Positions 1-5,500 of a DNA stretch of 5,500 nucleotides are shown piece by piece. The stretch's first letter is position 1. Each line of letters begins with the position of its first letter. This DNA comes from Opitutaceae bacterium (GTDB taxonomy: Bacteria; Verrucomicrobiota; Verrucomicrobiia; Opitutales; Opitutaceae), in contig JANXSC010000081.1 in assembly GCA_025352845.1 (NCBI GenBank), forward strand, positions 1 to 5,500, in the 5' to 3' direction. Under the pieces are notes generated by a model. That model ran no database searches. It was not told where the DNA came from and worked only from the letters and a program-made list of their open reading frames with translations. A program made the translations under genes and the position numbers.

Positions 1-1089
1 GTGGGCGTGGCCACGCCCGACCACATGCACTTCCTGCCCGCCTACATGGCGATCATGATGGGCAAGCACGTTTACATCCAGAAGCCGCTCACGCAGACCG
101 TGGGCGAGGCGCGCGAACTCCTCCGCCTGTCCCGCCTCAACGGCGTGTGCTCGCAGATGGGCAACCAGGGTCACTCCATGGAAGGCATCCGCCTCGTGAA
201 GGAGTGGATCGATGCCGGCCTCTTGGGCGACGTGCGCGAGGTGAATATTTGGACGAATCGTCCGGCGGCGAACATGATGCGGAATGGCGCGCAGGTTTAT
301 AATGTTGTCTGGCCCCAGGGCATAACGGAATGGCCCAAGGCTGAAACTCCGCCGGAAGGATTTTCGCAGGATCTTTTCCTCGGACGGGCGCAGGACCGCC
401 CTTACAGTAGCGCGATTCACCCGTTCAAGTGGCGCGGCTACCAGGACTACGGTTGCGGTGCGTTGGGCGACATGGCGTGCCACTTGATGGATGCGGCCTA
501 TTGGGGCCTTCAGCTCGGGGCGCCGACGAGCGTCGAACTGAAGAAGATTGAAGGCGCCAACAAGGTGACGTTCCCGAAATCCGCCGTCGTGGAATACCAG
601 TTCCCCGCCCGCGGCAAAATGCCGCCGCTCAAGCTCACGTGGCACGAAGGCGGCGAGAAACCCGCGAAGCCGGCGGAGATGGAGGATCGCGTGCTTTCCC
701 ATGGTGGCCAGTTGCTCATGGGCAGCAAGGGGTCGGTTTACGACGGCAACGACTACTGCAACAGCCCGCGCTTCATCCCGGAATCCTTTCACAAGGAACT
801 CGCGGAAGGCGGCAAGCTGCCGCCGAAGACGATCCCGCGCCCCGATCCGATCGGCAATCCGCACATCGAGTGGATCAAGGCCATCCGTGCGAACAACCCG
901 CTCGCGGCCGGCTCCAACTTCGAATACTCCGTGCCCTTCACCGAGATGGTTTGCCTCGGCACGATGTCGATCCTCGTCGGCAAGAAATTCACGTGGGATC
1001 CGGTCGCGATGCGGACCAACCTGCCCGAAGCCGACGTGCTGATCTACCCGACGTATCGCCGCGGCTGGGGCATGGGCGACGTGGCGTGA
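1..1089 (+). CDS. Gfo/Idh/MocA family NAD(P)-dependent oxidoreductase, 5'-truncated by window edge
   Basis: This is the C-terminal part (362 codons visible) of a Gfo/Idh/MocA oxidoreductase. The family uses NAD(P) to oxidise or reduce sugars, inositols and related polyols. The frame is open at base 1, and the visible part begins at ATPDHMH, the end of the Rossmann fold. The GxGxxG dinucleotide-binding loop is therefore upstream of the window, and the GTG at base 1 is almost certainly an internal Val. Residues 22-30 (GKHVYIQKPL) hold the family's EKP motif in its QKP form, common in planctomycete and verrucomicrobial paralogues. G156-D157 to H161 (GDMACH) matches the conserved GDxxxH segment of the substrate site, followed by the C-terminal beta-sheet domain. 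The stop (1087-1089) is followed 43 bases later by an intrinsic terminator, so this is the last gene of its transcript. Many relatives carry a Tat signal, but that end is not visible. The substrate cannot be told from sequence. Confidence 0.9.
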   Translation: MGVATPDHMHFLPAYMAIMMGKHVYIQKPLTQTVGEARELLRLSRLNGVCSQMGNQGHSMEGIRLVKEWIDAGLLGDVREVNIWTNRPAANMMRNGAQVYNVVWPQGITEWPKAETPPEGFSQDLFLGRAQDRPYSSAIHPFKWRGYQDYGCGALGDMACHLMDAAYWGLQLGAPTSVELKKIEGANKVTFPKSAVVEYQFPARGKMPPLKLTWHEGGEKPAKPAEMEDRVLSHGGQLLMGSKGSVYDGNDYCNSPRFIPESFHKELAEGGKLPPKTIPRPDPIGNPHIEWIKAIRANNPLAAGSNFEYSVPFTEMVCLGTMSILVGKKFTWDPVAMRTNLPEADVLIYPTYRRGWGMGDVA

Positions 1090-1132
1090 GCGCGGAGGGC
1101 GAGTAACAATTCGCCCCGAGATTTTCGGCAGC

Positions 1133-1163
1133 AAAGGGCGGCCCGAAGGGTCCGCCCTTTTTT
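1133..1163 (+). terminator. Rho-independent terminator after the oxidoreductase gene
   Basis: AAAGGGCGG (1133-1141) pairs perfectly with CCGCCCTTT (1152-1160). The ten-base loop contains a further short ccc/ggg pairing, and a run of six T (1158-1163) follows on the plus strand. A nine-pair GC-rich stem plus a T tract is a textbook intrinsic terminator. It separates the oxidoreductase from the toxin-antitoxin genes downstream. Confidence 0.85.
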
Positions 1164-1213
1164 GTTGTCCGGTCGGAGACATCGGCCGCGGGAGGCACGG
1201 GGTGGATGGGAGA

Positions 1214-1250
1214 TTGAAACAAGCCTCGCTCAATCTGAAATCGAAATCAG
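1214..1250 (+). promoter_or_regulatory. Possible promoter with overlapping palindromic operator for the toxin-antitoxin pair
   Basis: TTGAAA (1214-1219) resembles a -35 box. TGAAAT (1236-1241), 16 bases further on, matches four of six -10 consensus positions. Overlapping that -10 is a 16-base interrupted palindrome, CTGAAATCGAAATCAG (1235-1250), in which CTGA, TCGA and TCAG are symmetric and only the two AA pairs break dyad symmetry. Type II toxin-antitoxin operons are usually repressed by their own products at such sites. The position, 38 bases before the antitoxin ATG and between a terminator and the pair, fits this. Both calls rest on short motifs. Confidence 0.3.
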
Positions 1251-1287
1251 GTTTGCGCCCGCCCGCAAACCCACCTAGCTCACCTCC

Positions 1288-1488
1288 ATGAAGGCTGCAT
1301 TTCCCGAACCGGAGATTGTGACGCACAAGGGGAAACCCGTGTCCGTAATTCTCGCGATTAAGGATTATGAGGAACTCCTCGAGCGCGTAGAAGACGCCGA
1401 GGATGTGGCGGCCTTGAAACGCGCCCGGCGCAAGCCGCTGCACTACCGCCCCCTGGAAGACTACCTCGCCGCCCGTCCGCGCAAGTGA
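1288..1488 (+). CDS. Phd/YefM-like antitoxin of a type II toxin-antitoxin pair (short form)
   Basis: This 66-residue protein is the likely antitoxin that binds and neutralises the toxin encoded right after it. Residues 9-29 (EIVTHKGKPVSV, then ILAIKDYEELL) match the central Phd/YefM pattern of a strand, a (R/K)xGKPVxV turn and a D-Y-E-x-L helix. An acidic and then basic helix (residues 33-48) and a proline-containing tail follow, the part that usually wraps the toxin. The roughly 20-residue N-terminal segment that normally completes the DNA-binding half in YefM is absent. An in-frame TAG at 1276-1278, only nine bases before the ATG, rules out an upstream extension. Short antitoxins of this shape paired with RelE-like toxins are, from memory, a known variant, so I do not call it truncated. 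No Shine-Dalgarno sequence precedes the ATG. The stop lies two bases before the toxin ATG, so the pair is translated as one operon. Confidence 0.85.
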   Translation: MKAAFPEPEIVTHKGKPVSVILAIKDYEELLERVEDAEDVAALKRARRKPLHYRPLEDYLAARPRK

Positions 1489-1490
1489 CC

Positions 1491-1745
1491 ATGTATCGGG
1501 TCTTGCTCGAGCGCGCCGCGGAGAAAGACCTCAACCGTCTCTCGGCGGAGGTGCATGATAGGGTTGTCGTTTCGATTCAGGCACTCGCATCGAACCCGCG
1601 TCCGCATGGCTGCCGGAAACTCACGGGCAGCAAGAGCGACTGGCGCATCCGGGTGGGTGCCTATCGCGTGGTCTATGAAATCGCCGACGAGATTCGCATC
1701 GTGCGGATCAACCGGGTGCGCCACCGGCGCGAAGTCTATCGGTGA
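1491..1745 (+). CDS. RelE/ParE-superfamily toxin
   Basis: This is an 84-residue toxin of the RelE/ParE fold. RelE members cleave mRNA at the ribosome; ParE members poison gyrase. The sequence resembles the RelE-type mRNA interferase group more. Visible family features are the N-terminal strand and helix YRVLLERAAEKDL (2-14), the NPRP turn (35-38) before RKL, the core WRIRVGAYRVVYEI (51-64), and the basic C-terminal strand RVRHRREVYR (75-84) that carries the conserved Arg/Tyr residues. The ATG at 1491 was chosen because MYRV is the usual start. A GTG at 1485, overlapping the antitoxin stop as GTGA, would add only two residues. The gene is full length and undamaged, so the pair is probably functional. 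It ends facing the minus-strand antitoxin remnant. Confidence 0.9.
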   Translation: MYRVLLERAAEKDLNRLSAEVHDRVVVSIQALASNPRPHGCRKLTGSKSDWRIRVGAYRVVYEIADEIRIVRINRVRHRREVYR

Positions 1746-1796
1746 AATGCCTGCGGTCGTTTCGGTCGCCGACGGCGTTTAGCGTGATGCGGTCGT

Positions 1797-2055
1797 CTAA
1801 TGCCGCGAATTTCTACGCGGTAACCGACGTCCGAAATCACGGAAATATTCCTTGTTCGTCGAAAGGTTCCCCCGGGCCGCTGGTGCTGCCGATAAAATCC
1901 TTAAGGGCCTCGGCCATGTTGATGCCTTTGGGCGATTCGAGGCCGCGGACGATCGCCGCGCGCATCACGGTGGAATAGGTGCGCTTGTTGGCCTTGGCTG
2001 CACGACGGATGCGGGCGTCGTGCGCGTGGGGAAGCCTGGTGGTTTTTGCGATCAT
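1797..2055 (-). pseudogene. Frameshifted orphan ribbon-helix-helix antitoxin gene
   Basis: As read, the frame from the ATG at 2055 ends at a TGA at 1837-1839 (72 codons). Residues 14-40 (ARIRRAAKANKRTYSTVM, then RAAIVRGLE) look like a CopG/ribbon-helix-helix DNA-binding segment. Residues 46-62 (NMAEALKDFIGSTSGPG) match the C-terminal arm of VapB-type antitoxins. That arm normally continues GPGDLSTN. Here the frame departs right after GPG, at the run of five G and AA (1867-1873), while the next frame reads LSTNKEYFRDFGRR and ends at a TAG at 1797-1799. Removing one base would give an intact protein of about 85 residues. No PIN-domain VapC or other toxin follows. An in-frame TTG at 2091 could add 12 residues, but the ATG better matches the domain start. 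This is either a decayed antitoxin or a sequencing indel; loss of the toxin favours decay. Confidence 0.7.
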
Positions 2056-2130
2056 GAGGCGGTAAAACGTGCGGGTGTTACCGGGCGTCAAGCTTGCGAA
2101 CTTGCGGGCACGTTGCCCGACTTTGGGAAT

Positions 2131-4395
2131 TCACCCCCGCACCTGCCCCGTGCCCTCGATCAGATATTTGTAGCTGCACAGCTCGGGCAGGCCCATCGGG
2201 CCGCGGGCGTGGAGGCGGTCGGTGCTGATGCCGATCTCGGCGCCGAAGCCGAACTCGTAGCCGTCGTTGAAGCGGGTGCTGGCGTTCCAGAAGACCGTGG
2301 CGCTGTCGATCTCGGCGAGGAAGCGGCGGGCGGCGGGTTCGTCAGCGGTCACGATCGCGTCGCTGTGGTTGGAGCTGTCGCGGTTGATCGTGGCGATGGC
2401 GGTGTCGATCGAATCGACGACGCGGATGGCGATCACGTAGTCGAGAAATTCCGCGGTGTAGTCGGCGGGCGCGGCGGGCGTGGTCTCGACCCCGGCGCGT
2501 TCGAGGATCGCGGCGCTGTCGGCATCGCAGCGGAGCTGGACGTTTTTGGCGACGAGCGCGCGGGCGACCGAGGGCAGAAATTTTTCCGCGACGATGCGAT
2601 GCACGAGGAGTTGTTCGGCGGCGTTGCACGCGCTGGGGCGGGCGACCTTGGCGTTGACGGTGATGGCTTCGGCCATCGCGAGGTCGGCGGCTAGGTCGAC
2701 GTAAACGAAGCACACGCCCTTAAAATGTTTGATGACGGGGATCGTGGAATTTTCCGCGACGTGCCGGATGAGCGCCTCGCCGCCGCGCGGGATGATGCAG
2801 TGGATCAACGTGTCGAGCTTGAGGAGAATCGTGAGCGCGGCGCGGTCGGTCGTGGGCACGAGTTGCACGGCGTCGGCGGGCAGGCCCGCGGCGGTGAGCG
2901 CGCGGCGGATCAAGTCGGCGAGCGTGGTGTTGGTGTGGAAGCACTCCTTGCCGCCGCGAAGGATCGAGGCGTTGCCGCTCTTGAGGCAGAGGATGGCGCA
3001 ATCGACGGTCACGTTGGGCCGCGATTCGTAGATGATGCCGATGACGCCGATGGGCACGCGGACTTTGCGGATGCGCAGGCCGTTGGGGCGCGTGGTTTCC
3101 TCGAGCACGGTGCCGATCGGATCGGGGAGAGCGATGACCTCGCGCACGGAGGCGGCGAGGTGGCGGAGGCGTTGCTCATCGAGCGTGAGCCGATCGCGCG
3201 AGGCTTCGCTCAACGCCGCGGCCTCGGGCGACGCGAGGTCGCGGGCGTTGGCGTCGAGCAGGATCGCGTGCGAAGCGTCGATCAGATCGGCGAGGGCGTT
3301 GAGGGCGACGTCCTTCTTTGCGCGTGGCGCGGTCGCGAGCACGAGCGACGCGGCGCGGGCGCGTTGGGCGAGGGACGTGACGAGCTGGACGAGATCGGCG
3401 GACATGGGCGCCGCAGTCTTCGTGGCAGCGGCGGGCTGACAATGGCCAACGGCGGCGTATTCGCCCGTGAGCACGGGCGGTGCGAGCACGGGAGGCGCCG
3501 CGGCGGGCGCGACCGGCGGAGGCAACAACCACGACTGCGCCGCAGGTGCGAGCCGGTGGAACAGAAAAATTCCGCCGGCGAACAAGCCCAGCCCCGCGAG
3601 GTCGAACCACCACGGATGGAAAATCACCGAGGTCTCATCGAAGCCCTCCGGCACGTGGTTGAAACCATCGACCGAGAAAAGCTGATCCGCGGGCAGAAAC
3701 GTGAAGGCGTTGATGATCGCGTGGCCGAGCATGCAGAGGCCCAGCGAGCGCGTGCGCACGTAGAGCCAGCCGAGCACGAGCCCGGTCATGAGCGCGATGG
3801 GCTGCTGCGCGACGTTGAAGTGCATCAGGCCGAACAGCACGGCCGAGACGATGATCGCCACCCCCGGTTTCCAGCGGCCGAGCAGGCCGCGGAGAATCAC
3901 GCCGCGAAAAAGAAACTCCTCGGTGAGCGGCGCGATCACGACGGCCAGCACCACGCCCTGCCACGAACCGCCGATGAGGCCGTCGAGCGATTGCGGCGAA
4001 TTCCACTTCTCCTTCAACCAGCCCTCCGGTAGCGCGCGGATGAGGTTGTCGATCTCGGAGAGAAAAATCGTGATGCCCGCGACGATGGGGACAAACGCCA
4101 CCGGCAGGGCGAAAGGTCGGAAACCGGCGCGGCCGAATTCGCGGGGCGACTCTCGCGACCACTGGCACGCGATTAGGAGGAGGAGGCCGTAGGCGATCAG
4201 CTTGGCGACGATCGCCACGGTCGCGACGGTGGCAGTGCTCTCTTCATCCCACGTGTAGAGGCCAGTCAGCGCGGCGAGGTAGAACGCCGGTCCGACGAGG
4301 GTTTCGGCGACTAGCTCCAGGCCCGCTGCGATCAACATGAAGATGCCGGCCGTGAGCAGGGAAAACCGGGCGGGCGCGTGGATGGGAGATGACAC
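2131..4395 (-). CDS. proA: Fusion of CPBP intramembrane protease (N-terminal) and ProA gamma-glutamyl phosphate reductase (C-terminal)
   Basis: This is one uninterrupted 754-codon frame with two unrelated domains. Residues 1-285 form a CPBP (CAAX-like/Abi) membrane protease with hydrophobic segments near 13-33, 55-78, 95-113, 146-158, 178-193, 198-213, 217-234 and 263-281. The glutamyl-protease motifs are present: EEFLFRG (E159, E160, R164), FGLMH (F188, H192) and HAIIN (H225, N229). A Pro/Ala-rich linker (about 291-330) contains two copies of APPVL. Residues 331-754 are a full-length ProA (424 residues; the family is about 417), which reduces gamma-glutamyl phosphate to glutamate semialdehyde with NADPH in proline synthesis. 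Marks are YESRPNVT (456-463), LKSGNASILRGGKE (471-484), IIPRGG (534-539), RPSACN with the catalytic Cys590, and LHARGPMGL (728-736). The GTG at 4395 is the first usual start after the in-frame TGA at 4429-4431. A separate ProA could start at the ATG at 3405, but no Shine-Dalgarno sequence is seen there. proB is not nearby. Confidence 0.85.
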   Translation of the reverse strand: MSSPIHAPARFSLLTAGIFMLIAAGLELVAETLVGPAFYLAALTGLYTWDEESTATVATVAIVAKLIAYGLLLLIACQWSRESPREFGRAGFRPFALPVAFVPIVAGITIFLSEIDNLIRALPEGWLKEKWNSPQSLDGLIGGSWQGVVLAVVIAPLTEEFLFRGVILRGLLGRWKPGVAIIVSAVLFGLMHFNVAQQPIALMTGLVLGWLYVRTRSLGLCMLGHAIINAFTFLPADQLFSVDGFNHVPEGFDETSVIFHPWWFDLAGLGLFAGGIFLFHRLAPAAQSWLLPPPVAPAAAPPVLAPPVLTGEYAAVGHCQPAAATKTAAPMSADLVQLVTSLAQRARAASLVLATAPRAKKDVALNALADLIDASHAILLDANARDLASPEAAALSEASRDRLTLDEQRLRHLAASVREVIALPDPIGTVLEETTRPNGLRIRKVRVPIGVIGIIYESRPNVTVDCAILCLKSGNASILRGGKECFHTNTTLADLIRRALTAAGLPADAVQLVPTTDRAALTILLKLDTLIHCIIPRGGEALIRHVAENSTIPVIKHFKGVCFVYVDLAADLAMAEAITVNAKVARPSACNAAEQLLVHRIVAEKFLPSVARALVAKNVQLRCDADSAAILERAGVETTPAAPADYTAEFLDYVIAIRVVDSIDTAIATINRDSSNHSDAIVTADEPAARRFLAEIDSATVFWNASTRFNDGYEFGFGAEIGISTDRLHARGPMGLPELCSYKYLIEGTGQVRG
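3469..3498 (-). repeat. 15-bp tandem duplication in the linker coding sequence
   Basis: On the plus strand, GAGCACGGGCGGTGC (3469-3483) is followed directly by GAGCACGGGAGGCGC (3484-3498), identical at 13 of 15 positions. Read on the minus strand in the coding frame, each copy encodes APPVL (residues 300-304 and 305-309 of the fusion protein). The unit is a whole number of codons, so the duplication lengthened the linker without breaking the frame. Both differences are silent. Confidence 0.8.
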
Positions 4396-4428
4396 CCGCG
4401 CAGTATGGCGCAGGTTTGCCGCCCGCGG

Positions 4429-5412
4429 TCACTCGAAAATTTTTCCGCGATTGAAACGCCAGATGGCGAGACTCATGACGACCGCGGTGATGCCGGCGAG
4501 GATGCCGAGGATCGGCAGCACTTGGACGAAACTCTGCCCGGCCCAGAGCACGGCGCTGAAACCCTCCATCGACCAGTAAACGAGCGTGAGCTTGCTGAAC
4601 TGCTGGATGAATTGCGGCATGATGCTAATCGGGAACCACGCGCCGCCGATGGCGCTCATGAGCATGATGAGAAACGTCGCCAGTCCACTCGCGGCCTCGG
4701 GCGAACTCGACACCGCGGCGAGCAGCATGCCAAACGAGGTGCAGGCCGCCGCGGCAAACAAACAAACGACCGCGAGGAGGCCGAGGTGCGGCAGCACTTC
4801 GATTCCGTAGAGCGCACTGGAGGCGATGAAGAGCACGACCAGTTGCACAAGGCCGAGCGTCACGCCGTAGATGAACTTGCTCCAGAGGATGTGGGCGCGG
4901 GTGACGGGCGAGGCGAGGATGCGTTGAAAAATCCCGGCGTCGCGTTCGCGAAAGAGACTCGTCGCCGAGGCACTCAGGGCAAAAAGCAGAAACTGGATCG
5001 CCCAGCCGCCGACGAGGCTGGTCGCCATCGGGCTCTTCACGTTGGCCCCGACGACCTGCTCGGTCTCGATGCGGACGATTTTTGAGAAGATGTCGGTGCC
5101 GGCCGGCTTGGCCGCTTCACCGGAGCCGGCGGGCGCCGCAGACTTGGCGAGTCCGCCGAACCCAAAATCGCCGGAGGAAATGCGCTGCCGAATTTCCTCC
5201 TGGTCGCCACCGAACGCCGAGCTGATGGCAGTCGCCATGGAGTCGTTGAACCGATCGAAGCGGGCATCGCCGAGGAAATCTTTGGCTCGTGCCTGCAACG
5301 ACTGGCCGAGCAGCTCGGGGACGTTGGAGAAAATTGCCTTCTGGAGGAGGCCGTTGACCGTCTGCGTCTCGATTTCGTTGCGCGGGTTGGAGAAAAATTT
5401 GAGGTGGCGCAT
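4429..5412 (-). CDS. ABC-2 type transporter permease, apparently lacking its N-terminal membrane helix
   Basis: This 327-residue protein is a membrane subunit of an ABC-2 type exporter (the NatB/YhaP-like group, whose members move ions, drugs or lipids with a separate ATPase). Residues 1-125 form a soluble, probably extracytoplasmic region; FFSNPRNEIETQTVNGLL (6-23) resembles the middle of that domain in relatives. Five hydrophobic segments follow at about 133-152, 181-200, 208-232, 243-262 and 296-318. The loop RERDAGIFQRILASPVTR (155-172) is the family signature between TM2 and TM3, and GAWFPISIMP (257-266) is the usual TM5 motif. Relatives normally start with another TM helix and a longer outer domain, missing here. 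A TGA abuts the ATG (TGAATG), so the frame cannot extend upstream, and no Shine-Dalgarno sequence is visible. The next gene starts 33 nt downstream in the same frame, suggesting co-transcription with the CPBP-ProA gene. It may be an N-terminally truncated remnant. Confidence 0.8.
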   Translation of the reverse strand: MRHLKFFSNPRNEIETQTVNGLLQKAIFSNVPELLGQSLQARAKDFLGDARFDRFNDSMATAISSAFGGDQEEIRQRISSGDFGFGGLAKSAAPAGSGEAAKPAGTDIFSKIVRIETEQVVGANVKSPMATSLVGGWAIQFLLFALSASATSLFRERDAGIFQRILASPVTRAHILWSKFIYGVTLGLVQLVVLFIASSALYGIEVLPHLGLLAVVCLFAAAACTSFGMLLAAVSSSPEAASGLATFLIMLMSAIGGAWFPISIMPQFIQQFSKLTLVYWSMEGFSAVLWAGQSFVQVLPILGILAGITAVVMSLAIWRFNRGKIFE

Positions 5413-5447
5413 TCAAGGATCAATTCGAATTAGGGTTTGATATAAGG
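5413..5447. other. AT-rich junction with a 10-bp palindrome upstream of the permease
   Basis: This stretch is markedly AT-richer than the surrounding genes and contains the perfect palindrome AATTCGAATT (5422-5431), which overlaps the stop codon of the upstream frame. It may hold the promoter or operator of the permease/CPBP-ProA transcript, or mark a recombination junction. No convincing -35/-10 pair was found. Confidence 0.3.
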
Positions 5448-5500
5448 AGCTGATGGAAACGCTCGGCGGGGGAGGCGTCGTGGAGGATTTTGCGGGGGCG
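5420..5500 (-). CDS. 3' end of an unidentified reading frame, cut by window edge
   Basis: A minus-strand frame enters from the right edge and ends at a TGA at 5420-5422, seven bases before the permease ATG. The 26 visible codons start RPRKILHDASP. Their third positions are GC-rich at first, as in the window's real genes, then become AT-rich near the stop. The opening resembles the N-terminus of REP-associated tyrosine transposases as I remember it. In the next frame the sequence continues PPPSVSISSLYQ, which also fits that family, so it could be a frameshifted transposase remnant. This identification is weak. It could equally be the tail of an ABC ATPase or of an unrelated gene. Confidence 0.3.
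   Translation of the reverse strand, partial: RPRKILHDASPAERFHQLLISNPNSN

Noticed and set aside
1767..1780. CGCC-gac-GGCG followed by TTT after the toxin gene
   Set aside because: A four-pair stem with three T residues is too weak to call a terminator.
1800..1839. GTG overlapping the antitoxin TGA (1837-1839) as the start of a toxin on the minus strand
   Set aside because: The frame encodes only about 34 Arg-rich residues before a stop, with none of the acidic residues of a PIN domain.
2062..2091. TTGACG and TTTTAC spaced like a promoter just before the antitoxin remnant ATG
   Set aside because: The -10 match is poor and the start site would be nearly leaderless. The TTG is also an in-frame possible start codon.
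2105..2119. Small hairpin CGGGCA-cgt-TGCCCG after the proA stop
   Set aside because: It has only six pairs and no T tract on either strand, so it is not convincing as an intrinsic terminator.
2725..4032. 435-codon plus-strand open frame, and a 280-codon one at 1852-2694
   Set aside because: Both lie antisense to the CPBP-ProA gene. Their products are low-complexity, rich in Arg, Gly, Asp and Glu, without recognisable domains. They are the usual antisense shadows in GC-rich coding DNA.
5453..5500. Plus-strand open frame starting at an ATG after AAGGAG at the right edge
   Set aside because: The spacing from AAGGAG to the ATG is too short, only 16 codons are visible, and the product is Gly-rich. 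The minus-strand frame over the same bases has more gene-like codon use.

Overview
The window is GC-rich and densely coding. Its gene types suggest a Verrucomicrobium, possibly Opitutaceae: a QKP-type Gfo/Idh/MocA oxidoreductase, an ABC-2 permease next to a CPBP protease, and starts that mostly lack Shine-Dalgarno sequences. This placement is inferred from gene types and composition; no rRNA or marker gene is present to prove it.

Layout. Bases 1-1089 (+) hold the 3' part of a Gfo/Idh/MocA oxidoreductase, closed by a strong intrinsic terminator (1133-1163). A short intergenic stretch with a possible promoter and palindromic operator leads into a complete type II toxin-antitoxin pair (1288-1745, +): a short Phd/YefM-like antitoxin and a RelE/ParE-type toxin. 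Converging on it from the minus strand is a second, broken antitoxin gene (ribbon-helix-helix type, 1797-2055). It carries a one-base frameshift and has no toxin partner. Bases 1090-2130 therefore look like a small accessory patch between housekeeping genes.

The rest is a minus-strand block read from the right edge leftwards. It starts with the tail of an unidentified reading frame (5420-5500), then an ABC-2 permease lacking the usual first membrane helix (4429-5412). After 33 nt, in the same frame, comes a 754-codon ORF (2131-4395) joining an N-terminal CPBP (CAAX-like) intramembrane protease to a complete C-terminal ProA (gamma-glutamyl phosphate reductase, proline biosynthesis) through a Pro/Ala-rich linker with a 15-bp tandem duplication. 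No ABC ATPase and no proB are visible.

The most unusual items are the CPBP-ProA fusion, the fact that permease, protease and ProA share one reading frame broken only by a single TGA, and the frameshifted orphan antitoxin. I see no CRISPR array, tRNA, rRNA or intact mobile element, and no convincing wholly new system.
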